64,000 nucleotides of DNA from Paenibacillus lutrae (GTDB lineage Bacteria; Bacillota; Bacilli; Paenibacillales; NBRC-103111). The stretch is taken from NCBI RefSeq assembly GCF_009757775.1, contig NZ_RHLK01000005.1:124969-188968 (forward strand). The letters are read 5' to 3'. Below are positions 24,181 through 31,947 of this stretch, one piece after another. Both the position numbers and the translations under genes were made by a program. Under the pieces are notes generated by a model. That model was given only the letters and a program-made list of their open reading frames with translations. It was not told where the DNA came from and searched no databases. Numbering within the stretch: the first letter of the stretch is position 1; every line of letters begins with the position of its first letter.

Positions 24181-25689
24181 TCAGTACAGCTTCGTGTCCA
24201 AGTCGTAACCTTCCATATTCTCCTTCACGCGCTGCAGAAACCTGCCGCAGATGACCCCGTCAAGAATACGATGGTCCAGAGACAAGCAAATGTTAACCAT
24301 CGACCGGACCGCGATCATATCCTGAATAACGACAGGCTTCTTCACGATCGACTCGAAGGTAAGGATTGCCGCTTGAGGGTAATTAATGATTGGCTTGGAC
24401 AAGATGGAACCGAACGATCCGGTATTATTCACCGTAAAAGTGCCCCCCTGCAGGTCGTCAAGCGACAGCCTTCCGGTGCGGGCCTTTTTACTGAGCATAT
24501 CCGCTTCCCGGGCAAGTCCGGCAATATTCATTTGGTCGGCTTTCTTGATCACGGGCGTTAGAACGGATTCTTCCGTCCCCACCGCAAGCGCCAGATTAAT
24601 ATCGCGCTTAATGATGATTTTATCAACCGCCCATACGGAATTCATAATCGGATAATCCTTGATCGCATTTACGACGGCTTTAAGCAGAAACGGGAGGTAG
24701 GTCAGATTAATGCCTTCACGCTTCATGAAATCATCTTTGGATTTACTGCGCAGCGTAACCAGGTTGGTCACGTCGACTTCGATCATCGTCCAGGCATGCG
24801 GGATTTCGGATACGCTCTGACGCATACGGCTTGCAATCGTATTGCGGACCGGGGTAACGTCGATATATGTATCGCCGCGGCCATCCGTGCTGCGCTCTTC
24901 CATCTCCCCAAGCGGCGTAGCCGGATGCTGGGACAGATGGATTCCGCTGCTTCGTACCGGGAATTGGGCAGCCTTGTATGCATCACTAATCCCCTGAAGG
25001 TATCCGGGGATGCTGGCAGCGTCAACAGATGCCTGCGGGGGCACCTGAGACGGTTGCTGGCCGCTATAAGCCTGCACCGGCGCAGATGTGTGAGCCGGCG
25101 CGGCAGCACCTTGGCCGGCACCCGGCGCTTCTCCCCGCGCTATAAGCATCTCTACGTCTTTGCGCGTGATGCGTCCTCCCATGCCCGTGCCTGTGACACG
25201 GCCCAGGTCAAGATTGTGCTCGGCCGCAAGACGCAGCACCGCCGGGGAGTAACGGGCCCGCATAGGGTCGCCGCTTCCTCCAGCCAAACTGCTGTGCGGC
25301 GGCTGCGCATTAGCGCCCGACGGGCGGGCTGTGAAACCGCCTTGTTCGCCGCTCTGGTTATGAGCTCCCGCTCTTTCAGCCGGGCTGTTATTACCGCCAG
25401 CTGCCGGTACTGCCGCAGATCCCGCTGAGGATTCCGGCAGCTCGATCAGGCAGATCGGATCGCCCACCGCAGCAGTTTCGCCGTTGCCGACCAGAATTTT
25501 GATAAGTCTGCCTTCGATCGGACTCGGCATTTCCACGTTTACTTTATCCGTGTACAGCTCGCAAAGCACATCGTACTGCTGGATATAATCGCCGGGCTGT
25601 TTGAGCCAGGTTCCCACCGTTGCGGAGACTAAGCTTTCCGCAAGATGGGGAACCGGCACTTCGGCCAAACGGCTGTTGATTTCGCTCAT
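24181..25689 (-). CDS. bkdB: Branched-chain 2-oxoacid dehydrogenase E2 (dihydrolipoyl acyltransferase)
   Basis: This E2 subunit of about 502 residues has a lipoyl domain at the start (lipoylated Lys near 49 in YTDKVNVEMPSP). An Ala/Gly/Pro-rich linker, an E3/E1-binding domain (ARYSPAVLRLAAEHN to TRKDVEML) and the catalytic acyltransferase domain follow, with SLDHRILDG near the end. It passes the acyl group to CoA. An ATG at 25704 overlaps the bkdAB stop (TAATG). The ATG at 25689 has GGGGGAA at 7-8 nt and is preferred. The neighbours are E1 beta, E1 alpha and E3. Confidence 0.92.
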   Translation of the reverse strand: MSEINSRLAEVPVPHLAESLVSATVGTWLKQPGDYIQQYDVLCELYTDKVNVEMPSPIEGRLIKILVGNGETAAVGDPICLIELPESSAGSAAVPAAGGNNSPAERAGAHNQSGEQGGFTARPSGANAQPPHSSLAGGSGDPMRARYSPAVLRLAAEHNLDLGRVTGTGMGGRITRKDVEMLIARGEAPGAGQGAAAPAHTSAPVQAYSGQQPSQVPPQASVDAASIPGYLQGISDAYKAAQFPVRSSGIHLSQHPATPLGEMEERSTDGRGDTYIDVTPVRNTIASRMRQSVSEIPHAWTMIEVDVTNLVTLRSKSKDDFMKREGINLTYLPFLLKAVVNAIKDYPIMNSVWAVDKIIIKRDINLALAVGTEESVLTPVIKKADQMNIAGLAREADMLSKKARTGRLSLDDLQGGTFTVNNTGSFGSILSKPIINYPQAAILTFESIVKKPVVIQDMIAVRSMVNICLSLDHRILDGVICGRFLQRVKENMEGYDLDTKLY

Positions 25690-25703
25690 ATCGCGTTCCC
25701 CCA

Positions 25704-26684
25704 TTAAAACTGCGCGAGTTCTCTCATCGCGTCCGCTAATTTATCCGTGTTGAGAAGGAAAAACTTCTCCATCGGCGGGTTCATGCCGACAGCCGGAACA
25801 TCCGGCCCGCACAACCGGCGTATCGGCGCATCGAGATCATACAGCAGTTCTTCTGCGATGATCGCCGCTACTTCGGCTCCGATACCGCCCGTTTTGTTGT
25901 CTTCATGCACAATCAGCACTTTACCTGTCTTTGCCGCCGCCTCCAGAATCGCTTCATTATCCAGCGGCTGAAGGGTGCGCAGATCCAGCACATGGGCGCT
26001 GATACCCTCGGCGGCCAGCTCCTCGGCAGCTTGCAGCGCATAATGAACCGCAATGCCGTAAGCAATGACCGTTATGTCGTCGCCCTCCCGCTTCACATCC
26101 GCTTTGCCGATCGGCACGATGAAATCGCCGTCCGGTACTTCAGCGGATAGAGAAAGATAGGCTTTTTTATGTTCAAAATAAAGGACCGGATCCGGATCCC
26201 GGATCGCTGCAATCAGCAGCCCTTTGGCATCATAAGGATTAGACGGGGCTACCATCTTAAGTCCCGGCGTTCCAAAGAACACCGATTCCGGACACTGGGA
26301 ATGGTAAAGTCCGCCGCCGCCAGCCGCGCCGTAAGGGGCACGGATGACAATGGGACAAGTCCAGTCGTTATTGGAACGATAACGGATTCTCGCCGCTTCA
26401 CTGATGATCTGGTTCGTCGCCGGAAAAATAAAATCGGCGAACTGGATTTCCGCAATCGGCTTCATTCCGTACATAGCGGCGCCGATAGCCGTACCCACGA
26501 TAGCCGATTCCGCCAGCGGGGTATCAAGGACCCGGCTTTCGCCGTACAGATCACGCAAGCCTTTGGTCGTGTTAAGCACGCCGCCCTTGCCTATGTCTTC
26601 TCCGAGCACGAAGACATTCTCGTCCCGCTGCATTTCGTCCTGCATCGCGGACCGAATTGCTTCCAAATAAGTAATTACAGCCAC
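25704..26684 (-). CDS. bkdAB: Branched-chain 2-oxoacid dehydrogenase E1 beta
   Basis: This 326-residue transketolase-like subunit has the expected length. Motifs include VFVLGEDIGKGGVLNTTKGL, the thiamine-pyrophosphate contact region AESAIVGTAIGAAMYGMKPI, and IRAPYGAAGGGGLYHSQCPE. With E1 alpha it decarboxylates branched-chain 2-oxoacids and loads lipoyl-E2, providing iso/anteiso acyl-CoA primers. The start is GTG with GGGGAGG upstream. It follows bkdAA by 29 nt. Confidence 0.93.
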   Translation of the reverse strand: MAVITYLEAIRSAMQDEMQRDENVFVLGEDIGKGGVLNTTKGLRDLYGESRVLDTPLAESAIVGTAIGAAMYGMKPIAEIQFADFIFPATNQIISEAARIRYRSNNDWTCPIVIRAPYGAAGGGGLYHSQCPESVFFGTPGLKMVAPSNPYDAKGLLIAAIRDPDPVLYFEHKKAYLSLSAEVPDGDFIVPIGKADVKREGDDITVIAYGIAVHYALQAAEELAAEGISAHVLDLRTLQPLDNEAILEAAAKTGKVLIVHEDNKTGGIGAEVAAIIAEELLYDLDAPIRRLCGPDVPAVGMNPPMEKFFLLNTDKLADAMRELAQF

Positions 26685-26713
26685 ATTTGCTGCCTCCCCA
26701 TCCGTATTCCCGT

Positions 26714-27715
26714 TTACGCCTCCGCGTAAACGTGCTTCAGCGTATCTTCACCAGCCGGATAAGGAGCCGCATCCGCATAAGCCGTCGCATCATTGATCTC
26801 CTGCTGAATAGCGGCCAGCAGCTCGCGGTCCTTCTCCTCATCCCAGATCTCGCAATCCATCAAATACTGGCGGAATTTCGGCAGTCCATCCTTCGCACGG
26901 TTCTCCTCTACCTCTTCTTTGGTCCGGTAGAGCAGATCATTATCCGACGTGGAATGCGGCGAGACGCGATACATGTCCGCTTCAATGAGCGTAGGCCCTT
27001 CTCCGCGCAGTGCACGCTCACGGGCTTCTTTGACGACCCGGTATACTTCAAGCGGATCGTTGCCGTCCACCTTGATACCCGGGAAGCCGTAGCCGAGCGC
27101 CCGGTCCGCGATATTGCCTGCCACCTGCTTATGGTGGGGTACGGATATGGCATATCTGTTATTCTCGCACATCAGAATAACCGGCAGCTTGTGTACGCCT
27201 GCAAAGTTGCAGCCTTCGTGGAAATCCCCCTGGTTGCTGGAGCCTTCTCCGAAGGTAACGAACGAGACCAGCGGGTCTCCCTTCATCTTGGCAGCCAGAG
27301 CAATACCGACGGCGTGAGGCACCTGCGTCGTAACCGGGCTGGAGCCCGTTACGATCCGCAGCTTGCGGTGACCGAAATGGCCCGGCATTTGTCTGCCTCC
27401 GCTGTTAGGATCTTCTGCTTTCGTAAATACGGAAAGCATCAGTTCCTTCATCGTCATGCCGGCCGCCAGCACGAATGCGTAATCTCTGTAATAGGGCAGG
27501 AAATAATCCTTCTCCATGTCTAATGCAAATGCAGCTCCAGCCTGTGCGGCTTCCTGCCCAATTCCGGATACGTGAAAAGCAATCTTGCCCGAACGCTGAA
27601 GAACTAGAGAACGATCGTCAAATTTGCGGGCACGCTGCATAGCTGTATACATTTCAATGACTTTCTCATCGGATAGTCCTAATTGGTGGTGTTTCGTGTA
27701 TTGACCGATGGACAT
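26714..27715 (-). CDS. bkdAA: Branched-chain 2-oxoacid dehydrogenase E1 alpha
   Basis: This 333-residue thiamine-diphosphate subunit has the usual size. The TPP motif is FGEGSSNQGDFHEGCNFAG ending in VILMCENNRYAIS, the family version of GDG-x-NN. The phosphorylation-loop equivalent is YRVSPHSTSDND. It decarboxylates branched-chain 2-oxoacids. AAGGAGG lies about 11 nt before the ATG. It is separated from lpdV by 120 nt. No ptb, bcd or buk genes are present in the window. Confidence 0.93.
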   Translation of the reverse strand: MSIGQYTKHHQLGLSDEKVIEMYTAMQRARKFDDRSLVLQRSGKIAFHVSGIGQEAAQAGAAFALDMEKDYFLPYYRDYAFVLAAGMTMKELMLSVFTKAEDPNSGGRQMPGHFGHRKLRIVTGSSPVTTQVPHAVGIALAAKMKGDPLVSFVTFGEGSSNQGDFHEGCNFAGVHKLPVILMCENNRYAISVPHHKQVAGNIADRALGYGFPGIKVDGNDPLEVYRVVKEARERALRGEGPTLIEADMYRVSPHSTSDNDLLYRTKEEVEENRAKDGLPKFRQYLMDCEIWDEEKDRELLAAIQQEINDATAYADAAPYPAGEDTLKHVYAEA

Positions 27716-27835
27716 TGGGGCTGCGCCTCCTTTTTGTTACCTGGTCTTAATACTAGCCTCTATAACTTTATTATAGACGTAAATGGAACCCAATTCAACG
27801 AGCATTTGGTTCGGCAGTCCTATTTTACCCGGCGG

Positions 27836-29260
27836 CTAAATATGAATAGCCCGTCCCTCAGCCGCAAGAACCGCTTCTGCAAAAGCCTCAGATAGTGTCG
27901 GGTGGGGGTGAATCGTATTCGCAATCTCCCATGGTGAAGCTTCCAGCAGTTGAGCCAGAGAGGCTTCCGCTATGTAGTCGGTCACGTGAGGCCCGATCAT
28001 ATGAACACCCAGCAGATCATTCTTCTGCGTATCGATAATAACCTTGACGAAGCCTTCGTTCTCACCTTGAACCATGGCTTTGCCGAGCGGTTTGAAGCCG
28101 AATTTGCCGGTCCGAATCTCATATCCGCGTTCTTTGGCCTGCGCTTCGGTCCAGCCGACGGATGCAATCTCGGTACGCGTATAGACGCAGCGGGGAATTC
28201 TATGCGGCTCGTGAATGTACGGTTTATGCCCGCAAATATGCTCAACCGCTACGGTCCCCTCATGACTGGCGGCATGTGCAAGCTGCAACCCGCCTATTAC
28301 ATCGCCGATCGCATAAATATGCGGCACTTTCGTCTGCATATATTCATTGACGTGTATAAAACCGCCCTTCAGCAGCACATCGGTATTCTCCAGACCGAAT
28401 CCTTCCACATTCGGAGACCGGCCCACGGAGACGAGCAGCTTGTCGGCGGACAGCTCCAGCCGCTGCCCATTGTGCTCTGCAGCAAACTTAACTGTCCCGG
28501 CTTCCTTCTGCAATGTATCCATTTGTATTTGAGCGTCCGTGACAATAGTCATGCCCCTCTTGCGGAACAGACGCTGCAGCTCGCGCGAGACTTCCTCATC
28601 TTCGCCCGGAAGCAGCCGCGGCCCGGCCTCCACGATCGTTACGCTGACACCGAAATCGTTCATCATCGAGGCCCATTCGACTCCGATCACCCCGCCGCCC
28701 ACAATGATCAGCGACTCGGGCAGGGTCTCCAGCTGAAGCGCATCGTCACTGCTGAGAATGTACTCCCCATCCGTCTCTAGACCCGGAAGCGTGCGCGGCC
28801 TCGAACCTGTCGCGATGATGAGATGCCCGGGAACGAGCGTCTCGAACGATCCGTCTTCCATTTCGACCGAGACCGTACCGCTTCGTGAGGCAAATATCGA
28901 CGGTGCCATAATCCGGCCAATGCCGCTGTACACTTCGATTTGATTCTTGTTCATCAAATATTGAACACCCTTATGAATCTGGCTGACAATGCCCTCCTTG
29001 CGGGCCTGTACCCGTTCAAAATCCAGCTTGACCTCCGGCACGATAACTCCAAAATCTTCTGCCTCTCTGGTTACCGCAAGCACCTCTGCGCTTCGGAGCA
29101 GCGCCTTGCTCGGAATACAGCCCTTGTGCAGGCAAGTACCGCCCAGCTTGTCTTTCTCCACAATAGCCACTTTCTTACCCAATTGAGCCGCCCGTATGGC
29201 CGCTACATAGCCTCCTGTACCGCCTCCCAGAATGACGATATCGTGAGTTTGTCCGCTCAT
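27836..29260 (-). CDS. lpdV: Dihydrolipoyl dehydrogenase (E3)
   Basis: This 474-residue flavoprotein disulfide reductase reoxidises lipoyl groups. It has the FAD motif VILGGGTGGYVAAIRAAQLG, the redox-active C-x4-C in GGTCLHKGCIPSKALL, the NAD motif VGGGVIGVEWA and the C-terminal His-Pro region IHPHPTLSEAF. A frame extends 33 codons upstream, but the canonical start is MSGQTHDIV at 29260, where AGGAGG lies close by (4-5 nt). It is first in the bkd unit here. Confidence 0.92.
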   Translation of the reverse strand: MSGQTHDIVILGGGTGGYVAAIRAAQLGKKVAIVEKDKLGGTCLHKGCIPSKALLRSAEVLAVTREAEDFGVIVPEVKLDFERVQARKEGIVSQIHKGVQYLMNKNQIEVYSGIGRIMAPSIFASRSGTVSVEMEDGSFETLVPGHLIIATGSRPRTLPGLETDGEYILSSDDALQLETLPESLIIVGGGVIGVEWASMMNDFGVSVTIVEAGPRLLPGEDEEVSRELQRLFRKRGMTIVTDAQIQMDTLQKEAGTVKFAAEHNGQRLELSADKLLVSVGRSPNVEGFGLENTDVLLKGGFIHVNEYMQTKVPHIYAIGDVIGGLQLAHAASHEGTVAVEHICGHKPYIHEPHRIPRCVYTRTEIASVGWTEAQAKERGYEIRTGKFGFKPLGKAMVQGENEGFVKVIIDTQKNDLLGVHMIGPHVTDYIAEASLAQLLEASPWEIANTIHPHPTLSEAFAEAVLAAEGRAIHI

Positions 29261-29463
29261 ATTGCCTTGCCTCCTGTTCATATAAGCAGCGCCTGTTTCC
29301 CCTTCACCCTCAAGCAGCGTAACAAGAAAAACCGGCAGCTGTTTTCTCAAAGTTTCCATGCCAATCCTTTGTAATCCATATGTATCTTCATGTGCGGTCT
29401 ATGTTCTCATTCTACAAATATTATTCCGTTAAAGCCAGATTAGAAGAATAAGCCCCCTTGCAA

Positions 29464-29480
29464 GTACAATTTCATTGTAC
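29464..29480. promoter_or_regulatory. Palindrome between lpdV and DUF2627 gene
   Basis: GTACAATTTCATTGTAC is a perfect 7-3-7 inverted repeat in the divergent region. Each arm contains a TACAAT that could serve as a -10. It may be an operator for a regulator of the bkd cluster; no regulator is known from this window. Confidence 0.4.
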
Positions 29481-29610
29481 CTTCAATTCCTAACCGAAAC
29501 ATAGTCTTATACACAAAATAGACAGAAGCCCAAAGAGGCGGTATGATTAGAATATTGGCGTCTTCGCCACTTATTTTCGCGCTATTCTACAGCGTTAAAG
29601 GAGCCGCATC

Positions 29611-29868
29611 ATGAAAGATAAACTCGGCCGTTTTGTCGCCATACTCCTCCTGGTTATTCCGGGTTTAATGGCCACTTACGGTTTTCTGGCTATGAAAGAC
29701 GCATTCTTCTATCAATTTGAACCGGATGGCTATCTTCCTTGGGGCAAAATGGTTTTTGGTTTTATTTTATTCGGACTCGGCATTGCCTTTATTGGCGGCT
29801 GGACTTTTTTCAGGGATCGCAAACGTAACTACGTTGCCCCGCGTTTTAAGCCCAAGCGCAGAAAATAA
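29611..29868 (+). CDS. DUF2627 (YqzF-like) small membrane protein
   Basis: This 85-residue protein has two membrane helices (about 8-28 and 47-66) and a strongly basic tail (FRDRKRNYVAPRFKPKRRK). Length and the start MKDKLGRFVAILLLVIPGL match DUF2627/YqzF, found beside bkd regulators in Bacillus. Function is unknown. AAAGGAG lies 8 nt upstream. It is divergent from lpdV. Confidence 0.78.
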   Translation: MKDKLGRFVAILLLVIPGLMATYGFLAMKDAFFYQFEPDGYLPWGKMVFGFILFGLGIAFIGGWTFFRDRKRNYVAPRFKPKRRK

Positions 29869-29963
29869 ACAGCTCTAGTCTCGAAGCATCTCTTATCATA
29901 ATGGACCATTCTCTTCCCTTCCACTGCGCTTCCAGCAACTAGGATGGAATACGCGCACAAACA

Positions 29964-30013
29964 AACAGCTCCGCTGCAAAGATGGCTATTCATCCTCGCA
30001 ATTCGGAGCTGTT
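29964..30013 (-). terminator. Terminator of carboxymuconolactone decarboxylase-family gene
   Basis: AACAGCT and CCG (29964-29973) pair with CGG and AGCTGTT (30004-30013), with an inner GATG/CATC stem. The minus-direction flank is TTTGTTTGTG. It lies about 30 nt past the stop. Confidence 0.65.
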
Positions 30014-30046
30014 GTGCCGCCTGGGGCCTCGCTTAAGAGACTGTCC

Positions 30047-30409
30047 TTAATGGACGGGACCTTGGAGTGCCTGCTCCACACGGGTCGCGCCCTGCGACAT
30101 GACATGGCCTCCGCCGATTGCCGCAGCGACAGCGACCGTCTCCATAATTTCCTCTGCCGTTGCTCCCTTGCTGAGCGCTTCCTGAACATGATAGAACGTG
30201 CATATTTCATTATTTGCAAAAAGACCCATTCCGAGCGCGATCAGCTGTTTCGTACCGGCAGGCAGAGCTCCATCCTTGAAGCATTCCCCGGTGAATTGAT
30301 GGTAGGCCTCCGCAACATCCGGAAGCTGCCTTTTCAGAAGTGAGATGCCCTCTTTATAAGCATCAACCTTGCCTTCCCAAGCCGGAGTTCCCGCTTCGTT
30401 TCCAACCAT
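30047..30409 (-). CDS. Carboxymuconolactone decarboxylase (AhpD-like) family protein
   Basis: This 120-residue all-helical protein has the CMD/AhpD fold. The family core FANNEICTFYHVQEALSKGATAEEIMETV is visible. It has one Cys with a following His (C-x3-H) rather than the CxxC pair of AhpD, so it is not a classical peroxidase partner. Function is unknown. GGAG lies about 9 nt upstream. Single gene. Confidence 0.82.
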   Translation of the reverse strand: MVGNEAGTPAWEGKVDAYKEGISLLKRQLPDVAEAYHQFTGECFKDGALPAGTKQLIALGMGLFANNEICTFYHVQEALSKGATAEEIMETVAVAAAIGGGHVMSQGATRVEQALQGPVH

Positions 30410-30537
30410 TTCCCTTCACTCCATCCGTGATGACATCTACTACTCCTGTAGAATACCCAGCTAACTTCAGGCCCATTCGGAATACAAAACAACGCAATCA
30501 GGGATCAGCCAAGCACGGAAAACATAGGAACCCACCG

Positions 30538-30741
30538 TTAATCCAGGTCGTCCTCTCGTTCAATCCCTTCCGTGATCTCCCATGAAATCCCGATCGTCCG
30601 GTCCGCCCAGCTTCGGATATTGATTTCAATCGCTTGTCTCAGCTGATCCTCGTCCAGATGTTCGACCTTGCGGTCATCGATTTCGATCACGGCCTCTTTG
30701 ACAAGTTCTCCGCCTGCCGTAAGATCAATTTTAACTTTCAT
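30538..30741 (-). CDS. Small conserved hypothetical protein
   Basis: This 67-residue acidic protein (MKVKIDLTAGG to EREDDLD) belongs to no family I recognise. A longer frame begins at 30765, but GAGGGGGAAG precedes the ATG at 30741. No signal, membrane segment or cysteines are present. It stands alone between two monocistronic genes. An alternating strand pattern (KVKIDLTA, VIEIDD) suggests a small beta-containing fold; this is inference. Confidence 0.6.
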   Translation of the reverse strand: MKVKIDLTAGGELVKEAVIEIDDRKVEHLDEDQLRQAIEINIRSWADRTIGISWEITEGIEREDDLD

Positions 30742-30982
30742 TTTCTTCCCCCTCTGTCTCTGCAATCAACTATTCCGAAAGAAATTTCTAATCCATTCGA
30801 TAATTTAGAATGAAATTTCTAACCCATTCCGATTCCGGTATCCATAAATAAGCGTTTCTTGGCCGATGCCATGTTGTCAATCTGCCGGTGTACGGCGTAT
30901 AATAGACGGGTATTCAAAGCGCTGGGAAATCCAAACTAAATCGAATGCTCTTGGTAAGGATAGGAAAAGGAGGCCGCTTTAT

Positions 30983-31201
30983 ATGGCAGCGAGCAAGGCA
31001 AGTAAACAGCGGGCCAAACGAGTCCGTGAAGGAAAGTTAGACCCGGCAATTAAACGCAGAGGTTGGTCAGACGTGCAGCCTTCAACTCGGGTAACGCCCA
31101 CTCTTGAAGAAAAACGCCGGAGACAAGAACACAAACACAAACGGAACGCGTTCCCCTATGTTGAGGACCGTTCCGTTTGTTATTTTCCGCTGAGTTCCTG
31201 A
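30983..31201 (+). CDS. Small basic hypothetical protein
   Basis: This 72-residue, very Lys/Arg-rich protein (MAASKASKQRAKRVREGKLDPAIKRRGWSD...) is not recognised with certainty, but it resembles the small YqkK-type proteins of Bacillus. AGGAGG lies about 9 nt before the ATG; the upstream extension is not preferred. Charge and lack of hydrophobic segments suggest a nucleic-acid or ribosome contact, which is inference. Its 3' end overlaps the convergent gene by 22 bp. Confidence 0.62.
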   Translation: MAASKASKQRAKRVREGKLDPAIKRRGWSDVQPSTRVTPTLEEKRRRQEHKHKRNAFPYVEDRSVCYFPLSS

Positions 31202-31452
31202 GGGATGTGCAGTGGATGTGTCAGGAGCTTCTGTTCATTTAAATAAGCCGCAACCGCCTGCTTCTCTTCGGATTTAAAGGCGTACTTGCACGGAAAACCG
31301 TTATAAAGAAGCCGCATATCCGTAACAAGGCCGTCCTCTGCGGCATACAGGTCAATTACATAGTACGAATCGGGCTCATCTTCAAAGTGAACGCCTACCG
31401 TTACATTTAAGCAAACCTCGCTCGGATGGACTTCATGATAATCAATAATCAT
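31180..31452 (-). CDS. Small conserved hypothetical protein
   Basis: This 90-residue protein (MIIDYHEVHPSEVCLNVTVGVHF...) has a beta-rich first half containing YYVIDLYAAEDG and an alpha-helical end (SEEKQAVAAYLNEQKLL). No family was recognised. GGAAGG lies upstream of the ATG. It is convergent with the basic protein and overlaps it. Confidence 0.6.
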   Translation of the reverse strand: MIIDYHEVHPSEVCLNVTVGVHFEDEPDSYYVIDLYAAEDGLVTDMRLLYNGFPCKYAFKSEEKQAVAAYLNEQKLLTHPLHIPQELSGK

Positions 31453-31560
31453 CTGGCTTCCAACCTTCCTATTGAATACAACGTGATAATTTTATTATAA
31501 TATAAAAATCCACTGCCTGTCTTTGTCCGAAGATGCAGGAGTGACTAAGGAGGAAGAAAC

Positions 31561-31830
31561 ATGGCATATGATCCGCAGGTTGTTGAAGCAACCAAAGTAA
31601 GTGATAATCCCAAGAACGGCTTGTTCGAAGTCGTCGTTATTCTGAAAGACCGTACGCACGGCCGTATTTTCTTCGAACGCAACTTGCAAACCGGTGAAAT
31701 CAAAGCTTCAAGAATAAGCCGTTTGCTCAAAGAGCCCTGCCCAATTTGCCGCAAAGATTTCCTTTGCAACTGTCTGGACCGTTATCTGGACAAAATTTCC
31801 GGACAAGCTCTGGAGAAAATCGAAAAGTAA
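31561..31830 (+). CDS. Small protein with Cys-rich CPICRKDFLCNC motif
   Basis: This 89-residue protein has a beta-rich front (GLFEVVVILKDRTHGRIFFERNLQTGEIKAS) and then CPICRKDFLCNC, four cysteines (C-x2-C-x5-C-x-C) that could bind zinc or a metal cluster. No named family was recognised. GGAGG lies 7 nt before the ATG. It is followed by a bidirectional terminator and is single-gene. Function unknown. Confidence 0.68.
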   Translation: MAYDPQVVEATKVSDNPKNGLFEVVVILKDRTHGRIFFERNLQTGEIKASRISRLLKEPCPICRKDFLCNCLDRYLDKISGQALEKIEK

Positions 31831-31879
31831 GCCTGTTCGGCTCGGCAGGGCACCCGCCCCGCTAGTCGACTGGTTGTTA

Positions 31880-31925
31880 AAAAAGCCTATGTTTCCGGGA
31901 ATCATCCCCGAATCATAGGCTTTTT
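31880..31925. terminator. Bidirectional terminator
   Basis: AAAAAGCCTATG (31880-31891) pairs with CATAGGCTTTTT (31914-31925), with an inner CGGGG/CCCCG-type hairpin. It ends both the plus-strand Cys-rich gene and the minus-strand ECF operon. Confidence 0.85.
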
Positions 31926-31947
31926 GTCTTCCTTGATCCGCATCCGT

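Noticed and set aside
29280-29359. Sigma-54-like TGGCATG element before lpdV
   Set aside because: The -12 GC is missing and GG/GC spacing is wrong. It is more likely chance, although bkd is SigL-controlled in B. subtilis.
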